NCBI GenBank assembly: GCA_009839775.1
Contig: VXOZ01000409.1
Location: 270-7,135 of the forward strand
DNA: 6,866 nt
Direction: 5' to 3'
Source: Chloroflexota bacterium
Lineage (GTDB): Bacteria > Chloroflexota > UBA11872 > VXOZ01
Shown in pieces: positions 1 to 6,866 of the stretch. Both the position numbers and the translations under genes were made by a program. Numbering within the stretch: position 1 is the stretch's first letter; the number at the start of each line of letters is the position of its first letter. The notes under the pieces were generated by a model, which did not search any database, was not told the origin of the DNA, and saw only the letters and a list, made by a program, of their open reading frames with translations.

Positions 1-401
1 CGATCCTCGTCACCGGCAGGAATTTTGGCTGCGGCTCCTCGCGGGAGCACGCGGCGTGGGCGCTCAAGGAATTCGGGTTCCTGGCGATCGTTGCCCCGAG
101 CTTTGCCGACATCTTTGCCAATAACGCTGTGGAGAACGGCATGCTTACGGTCGTGCTGCCGCCGGATGACGTGGCAGAGTTGACGCGGCGGGCGCAGACC
201 ATAGACGGTTACCAAATGACGGTGGATCTGGCGAACACGACGGTCCAAGACAACCAGGGCTTTACGGCGGAGTTTGCGGTCGATCCCACCGTCCAGCACC
301 GCTTGCTTCACGGCCTGGACGCGGTGGGCCTTACCTTACAGCAGGAAGCTGCCATCGCCGCCTTCGAGGAGCGGCGCCCGGCTTGGCTCACTGTTTCCTG
401 A
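1..401 (+). CDS. leuD: 3-isopropylmalate dehydratase small subunit, 3' part (5' end outside window)
   Basis: This is the C-terminal 132 codons of the small (swivel-domain) subunit of isopropylmalate isomerase. With LeuC it converts 2-isopropylmalate to 3-isopropylmalate in leucine biosynthesis in the cytoplasm. The reading frame is open from base 3 and ends at TGA 399-401. Near the left edge it encodes NFGCGSSREHAAWAL, the signature loop of the aconitase swivel domain that contacts substrate. This is followed by APSFADIFANNAVENGML, matching the usual LeuD segment that has N-N...NG-L. The end, LDAVGLTLQQEAAIAAFEERRP, is the typical LeuD C-terminal helix. LeuD is usually about 190-215 residues, so roughly 60-80 N-terminal residues lie upstream, probably preceded by leuC. 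A GTG at 129 is only an internal codon, not the start. The homoaconitase/2,3-dimethylmalate dehydratase small subunit is the main alternative. Confidence 0.93.
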   Translation, partial: ILVTGRNFGCGSSREHAAWALKEFGFLAIVAPSFADIFANNAVENGMLTVVLPPDDVAELTRRAQTIDGYQMTVDLANTTVQDNQGFTAEFAVDPTVQHRLLHGLDAVGLTLQQEAAIAAFEERRPAWLTVS

Positions 402-434
402 CCGGGCATTGCAGCGTTAGCAGCTAGTGACAGA

Positions 435-470
435 GACCGCACCGGTTTTCCGGTGCGGTCGTTTGGTTGT
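435..470 (+). terminator. Rho-independent-type terminator between convergent genes
   Basis: A perfect 11-base-pair GC-rich stem (GACCGCACCGG, 435-445, with CCGGTGCGGTC, 450-460) closes a TTTT loop, 34 bases after the leuD stop. On the + strand it is followed by a T-rich but interrupted tail (GTTTGGTTGT). On the minus strand the tail is TCTGTC, which is weaker. Since the dehydratase-like gene ends at 516 on the opposite strand, the hairpin probably stops transcription from both sides, better for leuD. Confidence 0.8.
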
Positions 471-515
471 CTGAAGTATGGTTGACCGTTCATGACTGGC
501 GCGGTCGAGTGCGGT

Positions 516-1424
516 CTACTCGTCGGCGGTCAGTTGGCGCACCGGTGTCGCGAGCAGGCCGATTTCGTCGATCTCGATCTCCACAATGTCACCAGCCCGC
601 AGCGCGGCGTCTTCCGTGACGATGATGCCCGTGCCGGTGCTTACCACCGTGCCTACCGGCACGGGGTTATTGCGGACGAGATACGCGGTCAGGGTCTCAA
701 ACGGATGGCGGATCTGGTCGGTATTCGCCGCACCCTCGAAGATAACCGCGCCGTCGCGGCGAATGCGGGCCGTGATCTCCAGATGATAGGGGTCGGTGAT
801 TTCTCCCGCCGTCACAAAGGTCGGGCCGAGGGCCGTGCACCCCAAGAAGATCTTCGACTGCGGCAGGTAGAGCGGATTCTCACGCTCGATGTCCCAGGCC
901 GACACGTCATCACAGATCGTATAGCCGATAATCTCATTCTCGAAGCCCAGCACGTAGGCGAGTTCAGGCTCTGGCGCCGTGAAAGTGGAATCGACGCGGA
1001 TGCCGATGGGTTCGTTCGGTCCCGCGCAGTGTTGCGTATCGCCCTTGTAGAAGATCTCAGGACGGTCCGATTGGTAGACCTTGTCGTAGATGCCCATGGG
1101 CCCTTCCATGTCGGCATCGCGGAACTCGGCGCTGCGGCGGTAGGTCACACCACAGCCCCAGACTTGCGGCGGAAAGAGGGGCATGGTAAGCCGGGGTTCG
1201 TCTGGCTCCAGGAGTTCCGCATACGCGTGCGCGCCGCCGGATGCGTCAGCAAGCCGGTCGGCGATCACGTCATCAAGCGAGCGGCGCTGCCGGCGAGCCT
1301 CGTCCACAAAGTCCAGCGTCGTTGTTAGGTCCTGCTCCGGGTCGGTGATGTCGATAACCTGGCCGTCCTGCATGACTCCGACGCGAATGCGCGAGTCAGC
1401 ATCGTAATACTGCACCAGTTTCAC
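516..1424 (-). CDS. Fumarylacetoacetate hydrolase family protein, probably 2-keto-3-deoxy-D-arabinonate dehydratase-like
   Basis: This 302-residue cytoplasmic enzyme has the FAH fold. The N-terminal ~80 residues form the variable small domain, and the catalytic domain runs from about residue 85 (WGCGVTYRRSAEF) to the end. Visible metal-site residues are E152 and E154 in PEPELAYV and D173 in the CDDVSAWDIE segment, with K191 in PQSKIF as the family lysine. The motifs YDKVYQSDRPEIFYKGD, ENPLYLPQSKIF and a late VSTGTGI are those I associate with archaeal 2-keto-3-deoxy-arabinonate dehydratase. That enzyme dehydrates a sugar acid to 2-oxoglutarate semialdehyde in oxidative pentose breakdown. Length also fits (about 295-300). 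Fumarylpyruvate or acylpyruvate hydrolase activity cannot be excluded. The start is GTG at 1424, with the Shine-Dalgarno GAGGAG (1432-1437) seven bases upstream; the stop is TAG. No pentose pathway partner lies in the window. Confidence 0.88.
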   Translation of the reverse strand: MKLVQYYDADSRIRVGVMQDGQVIDITDPEQDLTTTLDFVDEARRQRRSLDDVIADRLADASGGAHAYAELLEPDEPRLTMPLFPPQVWGCGVTYRRSAEFRDADMEGPMGIYDKVYQSDRPEIFYKGDTQHCAGPNEPIGIRVDSTFTAPEPELAYVLGFENEIIGYTICDDVSAWDIERENPLYLPQSKIFLGCTALGPTFVTAGEITDPYHLEITARIRRDGAVIFEGAANTDQIRHPFETLTAYLVRNNPVPVGTVVSTGTGIIVTEDAALRAGDIVEIEIDEIGLLATPVRQLTADE

Positions 1425-1450
1425 GGTTTAGCTCCTCATTACGCAGATGG

Positions 1451-1470
1451 ATTCCCGCGAAAGCGGGAAT
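1451..1470. repeat. Short hairpin repeat, TTCCCGC-GAAA-GCGGGAA, copy 1
   Basis: This is a perfect 8-base-pair inverted repeat (ATTCCCGC / GCGGGAAT) closed by a GAAA tetraloop, 26 bases upstream of the dehydratase-like gene's GTG. There is no T-run on either side, so it does not look like a terminator. It fits the pattern ATTCCC-N8-GGGAAT described for the neisserial dRS3 repeat; similar small palindromes are scattered in many unrelated genomes. A related element occurs at 4097-4116. Confidence 0.7.
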
Positions 1471-1490
1471 GACGGATAGTGGGACGATAC

Positions 1491-1534
1491 ACAAGTAGCA
1501 TCTCACTTGTCGTTAAATTGCCAAGAGACAAGTG
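1491..1534. repeat. Alternating inverted repeats able to form two exclusive hairpins
   Basis: The core ACAAGT occurs at 1491-1496, its complement ACTTGT at 1505-1510, and ACAAGT again at 1528-1533. The middle block can pair with the left one (6 bp, 8-base loop) or with the right one. The right pairing extends to 8 perfect pairs, CACTTGTC 1504-1511 with GACAAGTG 1527-1534, around a 15-base loop. The element begins four bases after the cysteine hydrolase stop codon on the transcribed (minus) strand. No T-run follows, so a terminator role is not supported. A transcript-end stabiliser or a dyad binding site are both possible. Confidence 0.5.
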
Positions 1535-1537
1535 CTT

Positions 1538-2278
1538 CTATAGTACTTCTTTCACGATGCGGATGCCGTTAAGCGCCATGCTGTAGAGAAATACGAGATG
1601 CAGCAGGTCGCCGTCGTGGGGCATGATGCCAATTGCTTGCGCCACGTCAACGGGTAGGTCGTACGTTTGGACGCAGTTTTCCGGTACGACGACCTGACAG
1701 TCACGCTGGGCGGCATTGGCGGTGAGACGCAAGTACATGGCCGTCTGGTAGATGCAGAGGTCCGTGCAATCGCCGACCACGAGAAAGTACCGCACCTCGG
1801 CATGCTCGTCGAGCCACTCCTGCAGCCCGGTGCCGTATGCCGGATGGAGCGAGTTCTTCGCCACCACCGTGAAGTGCGCGGCGGCAGGCAGACCGGCCAA
1901 CTCCGGTATCGTCTCTGATTCGCTGTGCCCGGCCACGCAATGGGGACCGAACTGGGCGAACTCCAAGGCATCGGGCCGGTGGGTGTCTTGAGGCAGCAGG
2001 AAGTGGCGCACGCCGCGGGCGTAGGCGCGTTCGATGACGTCCCGGACGGGCGCAATGAGGCCCTTGACCCGATCACCCGCCAACGGACCCTCATGGCAGA
2101 ACCCATTCACCATGTCCACCACGAAGACGGCGACGTTCTGTGCTGCCAGGCCGTTGGCGGACCAATCCGCTGCCAAGTCAAGGGTCTCCAGGTCGGCGTG
2201 CCAGTCCGCCAGATATTCCAGGAACGCATCGCTGCTCAGGTTCTGCGCTCTGGTGCGCTCCGGCATGAGTGTGCTCAT
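1538..2278 (-). CDS. Isochorismatase-family cysteine hydrolase, nicotinamidase-like
   Basis: This 246-residue protein belongs to the isochorismatase/nicotinamidase superfamily of cytoplasmic amidohydrolases. The expected catalytic triad is present: D55 in VFVVDMVNGF, K141 in VVAKNSLHPAYGTGL, and the nucleophile C175 in VVGDCTDLCIYQTA. A metal site like that of nicotinamidases is suggested by D98 and H100 (PQDTHRPDALEF) and H113 in FGPHCVAGHSESE. Together these favour amide hydrolysis, for example nicotinamide to nicotinate in NAD salvage, over isochorismate hydrolysis; the substrate is inferred. A longer reading frame opens at 2359, overlapping the preceding gene. The ATG at 2278 is chosen because AAGGAGG lies six bases upstream. 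It follows the SAM hydrolase gene by 62 bases, so the two are probably cotranscribed. It is somewhat longer than single-domain nicotinamidases (about 180-215), the excess being a ~45-residue N-terminal helical segment. Confidence 0.87.
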   Translation of the reverse strand: MSTLMPERTRAQNLSSDAFLEYLADWHADLETLDLAADWSANGLAAQNVAVFVVDMVNGFCHEGPLAGDRVKGLIAPVRDVIERAYARGVRHFLLPQDTHRPDALEFAQFGPHCVAGHSESETIPELAGLPAAAHFTVVAKNSLHPAYGTGLQEWLDEHAEVRYFLVVGDCTDLCIYQTAMYLRLTANAAQRDCQVVVPENCVQTYDLPVDVAQAIGIMPHDGDLLHLVFLYSMALNGIRIVKEVL

Positions 2279-2284
2279 GTGCTG

Positions 2285-2291
2285 CCTCCTT
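2285..2291 (-). promoter_or_regulatory. Shine-Dalgarno site that fixes the cysteine hydrolase start
   Basis: On the minus strand AAGGAGG lies six bases before the ATG at 2276-2278. It is the strongest ribosome binding site in the window. The two in-frame ATGs further upstream (2326 and 2359) have no comparable site. Confidence 0.85.
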
Positions 2292-2340
2292 GCTGCAATC
2301 CGCCTTGTCAACGTCTCAGAGTTCATACCTATCCCTGGTG

Positions 2341-3117
2341 CTACACCGACAAGACCCATATTTCTTCACCGACGTCGATATTCAACGTTTGCGCGGCAGG
2401 CGCGCTGGGCAGGGCGATTTCAATGCGGCCACCGCTGTTCACCACCGCCATCAGGCCATCGCCTGCGGCGTAATGCGGCGTGATACCGCGAATCTCAAAA
2501 TCGCGCAGGCGAAAACAAGCACTCTGGCGCATTTTACCCAGGTCTTCCAGCCGTAGGTTGGTAATCAGGTTACCAAAGCGATCGACGTGAATCACTTCGC
2601 CGCGAATCTCATCTCCACACCGTTGAGGCTGGGGCCAGGGAAGCCGCTCCATGCGGGCCGTCAGTGTTCCCAGTTGCTCAGGCCGGACGCCATTTGCCAG
2701 GTGGGCGGCTACCGGCGCGAAAACGTCGCGTCCGTGAAATGTCGCGCTCACGTCGGGCCGCCAGAATTCCGGTCTGTCCAGCGCAAAGATGCACGCTGCG
2801 TCCATGTCGGGCACAACACTGGTGAGCACACCATTGTCCGGGGCGAGAAACCGTCCCCGCTCGGTCTCGACGAGTATGGCCGCCCGTTCGCTGCCCACGC
2901 CGGGGTCCACCACGGCGACGTGGATAGCCTCGGGTGGAAAGTGTGGAACTGCCGTCTCCAGCGCGAACGTCCCCGACCGGATGTCGTGCGGGGGTATTTC
3001 GTGGGTAATATCAACGAGGGTTGCGTGCGGCGTCAGGCTCAGCATTACGCCCTTCATCGCGCCTACAAAGCCGTCCGCGGTGCCAAAATCGGTGGTGAGG
3101 GTAATAATCGTTGCCAT
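2341..3117 (-). CDS. S-adenosylmethionine hydrolase (SAM hydroxide adenosyltransferase, DUF62 family)
   Basis: This 258-residue protein has the two-domain architecture of the DUF62 / SAM-dependent halogenase family. The N-terminal domain covers about residues 3-145 and the C-terminal beta domain about 170-256. Motifs in order: ITLTTDFGTADGFVGAMKG, DITHEIPPHDI, VVDPGVGSERA, LAPDNGVL, TFHGRDVFAPVAAHL and IHVDRFGNLITN. The Asp-Arg-His set used by the hydrolases to activate water is visible as D71, R78 and H128, so hydrolysis of SAM to adenosine and methionine is expected. No insertion like that of fluorinases/chlorinases is apparent. ATG at 3117 gives the normal N-terminus of the family, yet no Shine-Dalgarno precedes it; the upstream bases are CTCTTGCCCC. 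The stop is TAG. The cysteine hydrolase gene follows at 62 bases. The physiological role of this family is not settled. Confidence 0.92.
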   Translation of the reverse strand: MATIITLTTDFGTADGFVGAMKGVMLSLTPHATLVDITHEIPPHDIRSGTFALETAVPHFPPEAIHVAVVDPGVGSERAAILVETERGRFLAPDNGVLTSVVPDMDAACIFALDRPEFWRPDVSATFHGRDVFAPVAAHLANGVRPEQLGTLTARMERLPWPQPQRCGDEIRGEVIHVDRFGNLITNLRLEDLGKMRQSACFRLRDFEIRGITPHYAAGDGLMAVVNSGGRIEIALPSAPAAQTLNIDVGEEIWVLSV

Positions 3118-3124
3118 GGGGCAA

Positions 3125-3219
3125 GAGATTGGGTGCGGCTCTTGACAGTCTTATATTGTCTCCTATGCCAGCACAGCGCAAGAGGTGGGGTGCGTCCCGA
3201 TTGAGGTTGGGTGCGGCTC
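3125..3219. repeat. Two to three copies of a 17-base direct repeat upstream of the SAM hydrolase gene
   Basis: GAGATTGGGTGCGGCTC (3125-3141) and GAGGTTGGGTGCGGCTC (3203-3219) match at 16 of 17 positions. A weaker copy, GAGGTGGGGTGCGTCCC (3182-3198), matches the first at 13 of 17. The first copy would lie in the leader of the SAM hydrolase mRNA and the others upstream of its candidate promoter. Operator sites or leftovers of a local duplication are both possible. Confidence 0.55.
3150..3181 (-). promoter_or_regulatory. Candidate sigma-70-type promoter for the SAM hydrolase gene
   Basis: Read on the minus strand, TTGCGC (3181-3176) is followed after 17 bases by CAATAT (3158-3153), which overlaps a better -10-like TATAAG (3155-3150). 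A start of transcription near 3143 would leave a leader of about 26 bases before the ATG. The segment is an AT-rich island in GC-rich DNA. The match is moderate and purely by inspection. Confidence 0.35.
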
Positions 3220-3225
3220 GGGACG
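3193..3225. repeat. Inverted repeat enclosing the third copy of the 17-base repeat
   Basis: CGTCCCGA (3193-3200) and TCGGGACG (3218-3225) are perfect 8-base complements around a 17-base G-rich loop. The + strand from 3205 to 3222 also has four short G-runs (GG, GGG, GG, GGG), enough for a two-layer G-quadruplex. It lies between the unknown gene's end and the SAM hydrolase promoter. There is no T-run, so termination is not supported. Confidence 0.4.
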
Positions 3226-3280
3226 AACAGTTATGCTAGCGATGCCGGCCAGGCACCTCCGCGTATGGCGACAGGCGGCG

Positions 3281-3318
3281 ATAGAGCACGGCCAAGTTGT
3301 GTGGAGCCTGCGCTCTAT
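3281..3318. repeat. Inverted repeat just downstream of the unknown gene
   Basis: ATAGAGC (3281-3287) pairs perfectly with GCTCTAT (3312-3318) across a 24-base loop. It begins five bases beyond the unknown gene's stop on the minus strand. The stem is short and lacks a following T-run, so it is at best a weak transcript-end structure. Confidence 0.25.
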
Positions 3319-3322
3319 GGAG

Positions 3323-4039
3323 TTAGTTTGCGTCACTCTCCGCTTTGCGCGTCGTCCGCGAGCGCGACGGGGGTCGTTGTGACCGGCTCGATGTTGATGT
3401 CCGCTTGCCCCCGCTGCGGGAGCGGCCGGACGACGCCTGCCGGCCGCGTGATTGTCGGCTCCGTCGGACCGGACTCGTCCAGAGATCGGCGGGAGTGAGC
3501 AGCGCTTTAAGGTTCTCTTCCACCTGTTTCGCGTCCAGGCCCTCAGCCTCCGTAGCGAATGCCACCGCTTCCTTGGCTACGGCACGCGTGGCGCGTTTCT
3601 TCCACACCTTGAGCAGCGTACCGACGAGTTGTTCCTCAAACTGCTGCTTCCACTGCTGCTGGTACGGAAACTCGCTCGGCCACGCCATAGCGCCGGTTTG
3701 GGCGAGACACCGCACCATGGTGGCCTTGGCAAGGTCTTCCCACTTCTTCTTGCGCGCCGCGGTGGCGAGCGTAAACAGCGCCTGCGGATGCTTGGCCAGC
3801 GCATCCGCCGCATCCTTGATGAGTTCTTCGTCATCCGCAGCAGTCAACGCGGCGGCCAACGCCTCGAACGGGGCGAGGTCGCACTCGACCGGATCAACGG
3901 CCGCGGCTGCCCTAATCGCGGCGCGGGCCCATTGCAACGTCTCTTCTTTCTCCGCCGCCGCATCCGCCAAGCGCTGCGCTTCCTGCGCCGCCATCACCAA
4001 CTGCGTGGCGGGAACGTCATTCCAAACGAGCGTAATCAT
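3323..4039 (-). CDS. Unknown helical alanine-rich protein with a probably frameshifted C-terminus
   Basis: I do not recognise this 238-residue product. Residues 1-187 look like a genuine cytoplasmic protein: alanine-rich, alternating acidic and basic, almost wholly helical, with no signal peptide or membrane segment. A conserved-looking core, MAWPSEFPYQQQWKQQFEEQLVG, is Trp/Gln-rich. After LLTPADLW (W187, bases 3481-3479) the character changes abruptly to 51 residues made mostly of Arg, Ser and Thr. Reading from the overlapping base (TGG then GAC) gives instead DESGPTEPTITRPAG, continuing as an acidic, proline-rich tail of 48 residues to TGA at 3335-3333. That frame has more GC-ending codons (about 85% against 75%). 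The stops of the two frames are only about ten bases apart. The intact protein was therefore probably 235 residues. The start ATG at 4039 has a GAGGA 12 bases upstream, rather far. It lies 220 bases downstream of valS. Confidence 0.62.
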   Translation of the reverse strand: MITLVWNDVPATQLVMAAQEAQRLADAAAEKEETLQWARAAIRAAAAVDPVECDLAPFEALAAALTAADDEELIKDAADALAKHPQALFTLATAARKKKWEDLAKATMVRCLAQTGAMAWPSEFPYQQQWKQQFEEQLVGTLLKVWKKRATRAVAKEAVAFATEAEGLDAKQVEENLKALLTPADLWTSPVRRSRQSRGRQASSGRSRSGGKRTSTSSRSQRPPSRSRTTRKAESDAN

Positions 4040-4067
4040 CAGTCAAATCTGTCCTCTAATGTTTGTT

Positions 4068-4086
4068 GGGAATTAATCGAATTCCC
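4068..4086. promoter_or_regulatory. Perfect inverted repeat upstream of the unknown gene, possible operator
   Basis: GGGAATT (4068-4074) and AATTCCC (4080-4086) are exact complements separated by AATCG, about 30 bases before the unknown gene's ATG. The short spacer and AT-rich half-site ends suit a dimeric DNA-binding protein. Its ends resemble the ATTCCC/GGGAAT ends of the neighbouring hairpin repeat, so it could also be a decayed repeat copy. Confidence 0.35.
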
Positions 4087-4096
4087 TCGCTCAATG

Positions 4097-4116
4097 AATC
4101 CCGCACGCGCGGGAAA
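4097..4116. repeat. Short hairpin repeat, TCCCGC-ACGC-GCGGGA, copy 2
   Basis: This is a 6-base-pair perfect stem (TCCCGC 4099-4104, GCGGGA 4109-4114) with an ACGC loop. Aligned over 20 bases with the element at 1451-1470 it agrees at 14 positions, the differences lying mainly in the loop and outer ends. As with the first copy, it lies upstream of a minus-strand gene start, here 57 bases from the ATG at 4039, and lacks a T-run. Confidence 0.55.
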
Positions 4117-4259
4117 CCACTATATCGTCAAGCATGCGCTTCCCGCCTTATCGTAGCGCAAGTTAAAGAACGGCACCCGCAGCGTTCGCCACAGACCAAT
4201 CCAATTTGCACTTTGCCAAGTTTCACGGGGAAAGGCCATCCAAGAATAATGCACCAATC

Positions 4260-6866
<2,607 letters not shown>

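Noticed and set aside
129..401. Separate 90-residue gene starting at GTG 129
   Set aside because: The frame is open to the left edge and encodes the LeuD signature loop upstream of this codon, so it is the end of a larger gene.
492..1328. 278-residue + strand open frame opposite the FAH-family gene
   Set aside because: The minus strand encodes a full-length enzyme with all family motifs. The + frame is Arg/Asp/Val-rich shadow coding with no supporting start site.
1451..1470. Hairpin considered as terminator of the cysteine hydrolase gene
   Set aside because: No T-rich tract follows on either strand, and a related element occurs elsewhere, so a dispersed repeat fits better.
2587..3204. 205-residue + strand open frame opposite the SAM hydrolase gene
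   Set aside because: The minus strand carries every DUF62 motif in order; the + frame has none of its own.
3345..4156. Two overlapping + strand frames (243 and 234 residues) opposite the unknown gene
   Set aside because: Their compositions (Ser/Ala/Cys-rich and Arg/Leu-rich) look like shadows. The minus-strand frame has a more natural helical composition, though this is the least certain strand choice in the window.
4117..4259. Gap downstream of valS examined for a tRNA, small RNA or terminator
   Set aside because: No cloverleaf, strong GC stem with T-run, or short ORF with a ribosome site was seen. The only pattern is an 8-base direct repeat, ACCAATCC, at 4195 and 4253, too short to mean much.

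Overview
The window is a GC-rich (about 60% by eye) bacterial chromosomal segment carrying ordinary metabolic and housekeeping genes. No phage, plasmid, transposase, CRISPR, rRNA or tRNA sequence was seen. The organism cannot be fixed from this alone. The valyl-tRNA synthetase, with its GELHLGHAL signature and C-terminal coiled coil, and the mixture of neighbours would suit a Chloroflexota-like or similar environmental lineage. That is a low-confidence guess.

Layout: the left end holds the 3' part of leuD (leucine biosynthesis) on the + strand. It ends at a strong hairpin that lies between leuD and the minus-strand genes, which converge on it. Everything else is on the minus strand. In order of transcription, from right to left, these are: valS (5' end outside the window); a helical, alanine-rich protein I do not recognise, whose C-terminus looks frameshifted; a DUF62-type S-adenosylmethionine hydrolase; a nicotinamidase/isochorismatase-like cysteine hydrolase; and a fumarylacetoacetate-hydrolase-fold enzyme closest to 2-keto-3-deoxy-D-arabinonate dehydratase. 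The gaps between the minus-strand genes are 220, 205, 62 and 113 bases. Only the SAM hydrolase and cysteine hydrolase genes are close enough to suggest one transcript. No shared pathway joins the five minus-strand genes, so they look like a loose cluster and not a dedicated system.

The intergenic gaps carry most of the unexplained structure. Two short hairpin repeats of the pattern TTCCCGC-N4-GCGGGAA lie just upstream of two gene starts. Three alternating ACAAGT/ACTTGT blocks follow the cysteine hydrolase gene. A 17-base repeat occurs two to three times upstream of the SAM hydrolase gene, and a near-palindrome lies in front of the unknown gene. The stretch 4117-4259, between valS and its downstream neighbour, shows nothing I can name; no clear terminator follows valS. 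No gap longer than 300 bases lacks a gene.

I did not find an exciting new system here. The items most worth checking are the apparent frameshift in the unknown gene, the repeat families, and the substrates of the three small-molecule enzymes.
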